From an uncultured Lachnospiraceae bacterium (GTDB lineage Bacteria; Bacillota; Clostridia; Lachnospirales; Lachnospiraceae): a stretch of 54,709 bases of DNA. Numbering within the stretch: the first letter of the stretch is position 1; every line of letters begins with the position of its first letter. The stretch lies in contig CAJTLX010000018.1 in assembly GCA_910577165.1 (NCBI GenBank), positions 1 through 54,709 of the forward strand. Direction: 5' to 3'. The translations under genes were made by a program, and so were the position numbers. The notes beneath the pieces are model-generated. The model was not told the DNA's origin. It did not search any database and was given only the letters and a program-made list of their open reading frames with translations. Shown here piece by piece: positions 52,362 through 54,709 of this stretch.

Positions 52362-53225
52362 TTACTGTCTTGGATACTGCGCAGTATAAAGATAATTTTC
52401 CAGCTTAAAATTCTCTGCCCGATGTGCAGGAAACAGGGTTCCAACACGCTCACCTTCTATTATTTTCCTTATATTTCCAATATATTCCCCATTTGCAATC
52501 ACCATATCCGCGCCACTCCCTGCAGCAATCTGTGCCGCCGTGATTTTTGAGGACATTCCTCCCGTCCCAATATCCGTTCCCGCTCCTTTTCCCATCGCGA
52601 GAATCTCCTTTGTGATCACAGGGACAAAAAAAATCTGTCCCGCATCCGCATTCTTTCTTGGATCGTCAGTATACAATCCATCAATATCCGAGAGCAGGAT
52701 CAAAAGATCCGCGCCAATTAGTGCTGCAACCAGTGCAGAGAGCGTGTCATTATCGCCGAATTCAATCTCGTCGGTGGATACAGTATCATTCTCATTTACA
52801 ATCGGAATTACCTTCATCCTCGCAAGTTCCCGAAAAGTATTTCTGGCATTTTCTCTACTAACATTATTGATCATTGTATATTTTGTCAAGAGAATCTGCG
52901 CGGTCAACTGGTTATATTCCGCAAATAATTTCTGGTAGAGCATCATCAACCTTGCCTGTCCGACAGCCGCACACGCCTGCTTTACGGATTTCTCTTTGGG
53001 ACGCTTTTCAATCTGCAAGGTTTTTCTTCCCGCCGCAATCGCGCCGGAAGACACTAACACTACTTCTTTTCCCTGGTTTTGCAGATCCGTTAACACCCGC
53101 ACTAAACGCTCCATTTTCTCAAGATTAATCTTTCCGGTTTCCGGGTGCGTTAAGGATGAGGAACCTATCTTTACTACAATTCTTTCCTTTTCCTTTAAGC
53201 CCTCCCGATATTCTTTTTCCAGCAT
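52362..53225 (-). CDS. proB: Glutamate 5-kinase
   Basis: This enzyme phosphorylates glutamate, the first and feedback-regulated step of proline synthesis. The 287-residue amino-acid-kinase domain shows RIVVKIGSSSLTHPETG, VVLVSSGAIAAGRKTL, VNENDTVSTDEIEFGDND, LLSDIDGLYTDDPRKN and GTGGMSSKITAAQIA. It lacks the C-terminal PUA domain found in enterobacterial ProB (about 367 residues), a known short form. A GGCTTGAT leader gives only a weak ribosome site. It starts the run that ends with proA. Confidence 0.95.
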   Translation of the reverse strand: MLEKEYREGLKEKERIVVKIGSSSLTHPETGKINLEKMERLVRVLTDLQNQGKEVVLVSSGAIAAGRKTLQIEKRPKEKSVKQACAAVGQARLMMLYQKLFAEYNQLTAQILLTKYTMINNVSRENARNTFRELARMKVIPIVNENDTVSTDEIEFGDNDTLSALVAALIGADLLILLSDIDGLYTDDPRKNADAGQIFFVPVITKEILAMGKGAGTDIGTGGMSSKITAAQIAAGSGADMVIANGEYIGNIRKIIEGERVGTLFPAHRAENFKLENYLYTAQYPRQ

Positions 53226-53319
53226 ATCAAGCCTCTCTTCCGCTAAATTCTTAGATTATGCACTGATGCGCACGGATTTGCACAGGAAATATGCCACTCT
53301 GCGGCGCAAATCCGGCGCG

Positions 53320-53337
53320 GGAAACGAATTCGTTTCC
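53320..53337. repeat. 18-bp perfect palindrome
   Basis: GGAAACGAATTCGTTTCC, overlapping the stop codon of the FAD protein gene and lying 95 bases upstream of proB. It could be a weak terminator or operator for the proline run. Confidence 0.5.
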
Positions 53338-54709
53338 TATAAAGCCGCGATCGCCTCAAATACCTTGATGCCGTCCACCGCCGCGCTCATAATGCCGCCC
53401 GCATAGCCCGCACCCTCACCACAGGGATAAATCCCTGAAATACTACTCTGGAAATGCTCATTTCTAAGAATGCGCACCGGGGAGGAAGTGCGCATTTCCA
53501 CCCCGGAAAATACAGCTTCCTCATCGGCAAATCCTGGCAACATCCGGTCAAATGCCTGTATTCCCTCAAGAAGTGTATCAGTGACAAAATCTGGCAGACA
53601 TTCTCTCAGATCCGCGCCGGCAGCCCCACCCATATGGCAGGGGATAATGCGCCCATAGCCGCCGCTCTCACGCCCACAGAGGAGATCTCCGTAGAGCTGA
53701 TATGGGATCTTCCCCCGCGCTATACGGTAGGCTAACCTCTCAAAATGACGCTGAAAATACATTCCGGCCAGCGGATCTTTATCGGCAAAATCCGCAGGAT
53801 TTACCGTAACCACCAGCGCGCTATTTGCATTTCTTCCCGCCCGGTCATAATTGCTCATCCCATTGACTACCAAATGCCCCTCCTCCGATGAAGCGTTGAC
53901 GACATAGCCGCCCGGACACATACAAAACGAGTAGATTCCCCTGCCGGTTTTGGCGGTATAAGTCAACTTATAGTCCGCAGCGGGAAGTATTCCTGCTGCC
54001 GCCTTATACTGCGCACGGTTGATAAATTCCTGCTCGTGTTCCACGCGCACGCCGACGGCAAAGGACTTAGCTTCCATTAAAAGCCCCGCTTTTCTTAACA
54101 TCTCCAGGGTATCCCTCGCGCTGTGTCCGATCGCAAGGATCAGGCAATCCGTGGAAATTTCCCATTCTTTTGGCGGTTCATCACTCTTTGTATTATTTTT
54201 TTCCTTTTTGGTACTTATGCAGGAAATTCCCGTAAGCTTTCCTTCGCGAACATGGATCTTATTTAGCTTTGTATTAAAATGAAATTCACCGCCCCACTCT
54301 TTAATTTGTTCCCGCAGATTGGCGACCACAACGCGCAGTCGATCCGTGCCGATATGAGGTTTATTCTGGTAGAGAATTTCCTCCGGCGCGCCCGCCCGCA
54401 CAAAAAGTTCTAAGACCTTGTGAATGCGCCCGTAAGTATCCTTGACCATGGTATTTAATTTTCCATCCGAGAATGTGCCCGCACCTCCCTCGCCAAACTG
54501 CACATTGGATTCAGGATTTAATTCCTTTCCTGCAAAAAAGCATTCCACGGTTTCCGCCCGTTTTTCTACCGCCTCCCCGCGCTCAATAATGATCGGACGA
54601 TACCCTGCAAAAGAGAGAAAATATGCACAAAACATCCCCGCAGGTCCGCTCCCGCAGACAACGGGGCGGAGGGAACTTCGTATGTTTGCCGGTTTTGGCG
54701 GTATATATT
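53337..54709 (-). CDS. FAD-dependent oxidoreductase-like protein, 5' end cut by window edge
   Basis: The frame is open to the window edge with no start inside it. It contains a Rossmann dinucleotide motif VVCGSGPAGMFCAYF, the following acidic end of strand 2 (IIERGEAVEKR), SNVQFGEGGAGTFSDGKLNT, LILAIGHSARDTLEML and, at the end, GIYPCGEGAGYAGGIMSAAV. This is the COG2509-like group of FAD-dependent dehydrogenases, whose substrate is unknown. About 457 codons are visible. It is upstream of proB by 111 bases on the same strand. Confidence 0.85.
   Translation of the reverse strand, partial: YIPPKPANIRSSLRPVVCGSGPAGMFCAYFLSFAGYRPIIIERGEAVEKRAETVECFFAGKELNPESNVQFGEGGAGTFSDGKLNTMVKDTYGRIHKVLELFVRAGAPEEILYQNKPHIGTDRLRVVVANLREQIKEWGGEFHFNTKLNKIHVREGKLTGISCISTKKEKNNTKSDEPPKEWEISTDCLILAIGHSARDTLEMLRKAGLLMEAKSFAVGVRVEHEQEFINRAQYKAAAGILPAADYKLTYTAKTGRGIYSFCMCPGGYVVNASSEEGHLVVNGMSNYDRAGRNANSALVVTVNPADFADKDPLAGMYFQRHFERLAYRIARGKIPYQLYGDLLCGRESGGYGRIIPCHMGGAAGADLRECLPDFVTDTLLEGIQAFDRMLPGFADEEAVFSGVEMRTSSPVRILRNEHFQSSISGIYPCGEGAGYAGGIMSAAVDGIKVFEAIAAL

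Overview
The window looks like a stretch of chromosome from a low-to-mid GC, anaerobic, probably spore-forming member of the Clostridia, most likely Lachnospiraceae. The basis is gene content and protein style: ribonuclease Y, an oxygen-sensitive anaerobic ribonucleotide reductase (nrdD/nrdG), DUF5050, DUF1653, DUF896 and DUF5107 proteins, a GH130 phosphorylase, an O-acetylhomoserine sulfhydrylase, strong purine-rich Shine-Dalgarno sites and sigma-A promoters with 17-bp spacers. The taxon is inferred; there is no rRNA gene here, and I saw no tRNA or CRISPR array.

Layout. 1-5100: 3'-truncated proC, a hypothetical gene, a secreted protein with a decayed transglutaminase-like domain, a 2H phosphoesterase, then debris (Uma2 fragment, broken MATE exporter). 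5136-15401: housekeeping genes rny and miaB, pullulanase, HtrA-type protease, pheA and a DUF5050 membrane-anchored propeller. 15506-22496: a carbohydrate locus with a DUF5107/TPR protein, a divergent AraC regulator and a GH2 enzyme. 22798-25019: metY with an atypical carbamate kinase. 25179-31396: a gene remnant, DUF1653 protein, membrane protein, nrdG/nrdD behind candidate NrdR boxes, and ung.

31500-35800 is the most accessory part. It holds a truncated secreted NCYAYALG protein, a 44-residue secreted peptide gene, a tail-to-tail decayed XRE/TPR-type regulator and two copies of a promoter built around a long inverted repeat, one of them orphaned. A subtilisin-like protease with a possible frameshift and a repetitive Cys/Gly-rich protein with a sporulation-type promoter follow. 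The peptide, regulator and duplicated promoter look like a Rap/Phr- or PlcR/PapR-like peptide signalling module in decay, and this is my best candidate for an undescribed system.

35956-44533: aroC, GH130, decayed ABC transporter pieces beside a MerR regulator with a classic 19-bp-spacer promoter, a methyltransferase and a heterodimeric ABC exporter. 44616-54709: a Ca2+-type P-ATPase, a Cof-type HAD phosphatase, a fusion of a LacI-like sugar-binding domain to a GGDEF domain, the operon proB-DUF896-formyl-THF cyclo-ligase-proA, and a 5'-truncated FAD-dependent protein. Proline biosynthesis is therefore split between the two ends of the window (proC left, proBA right).
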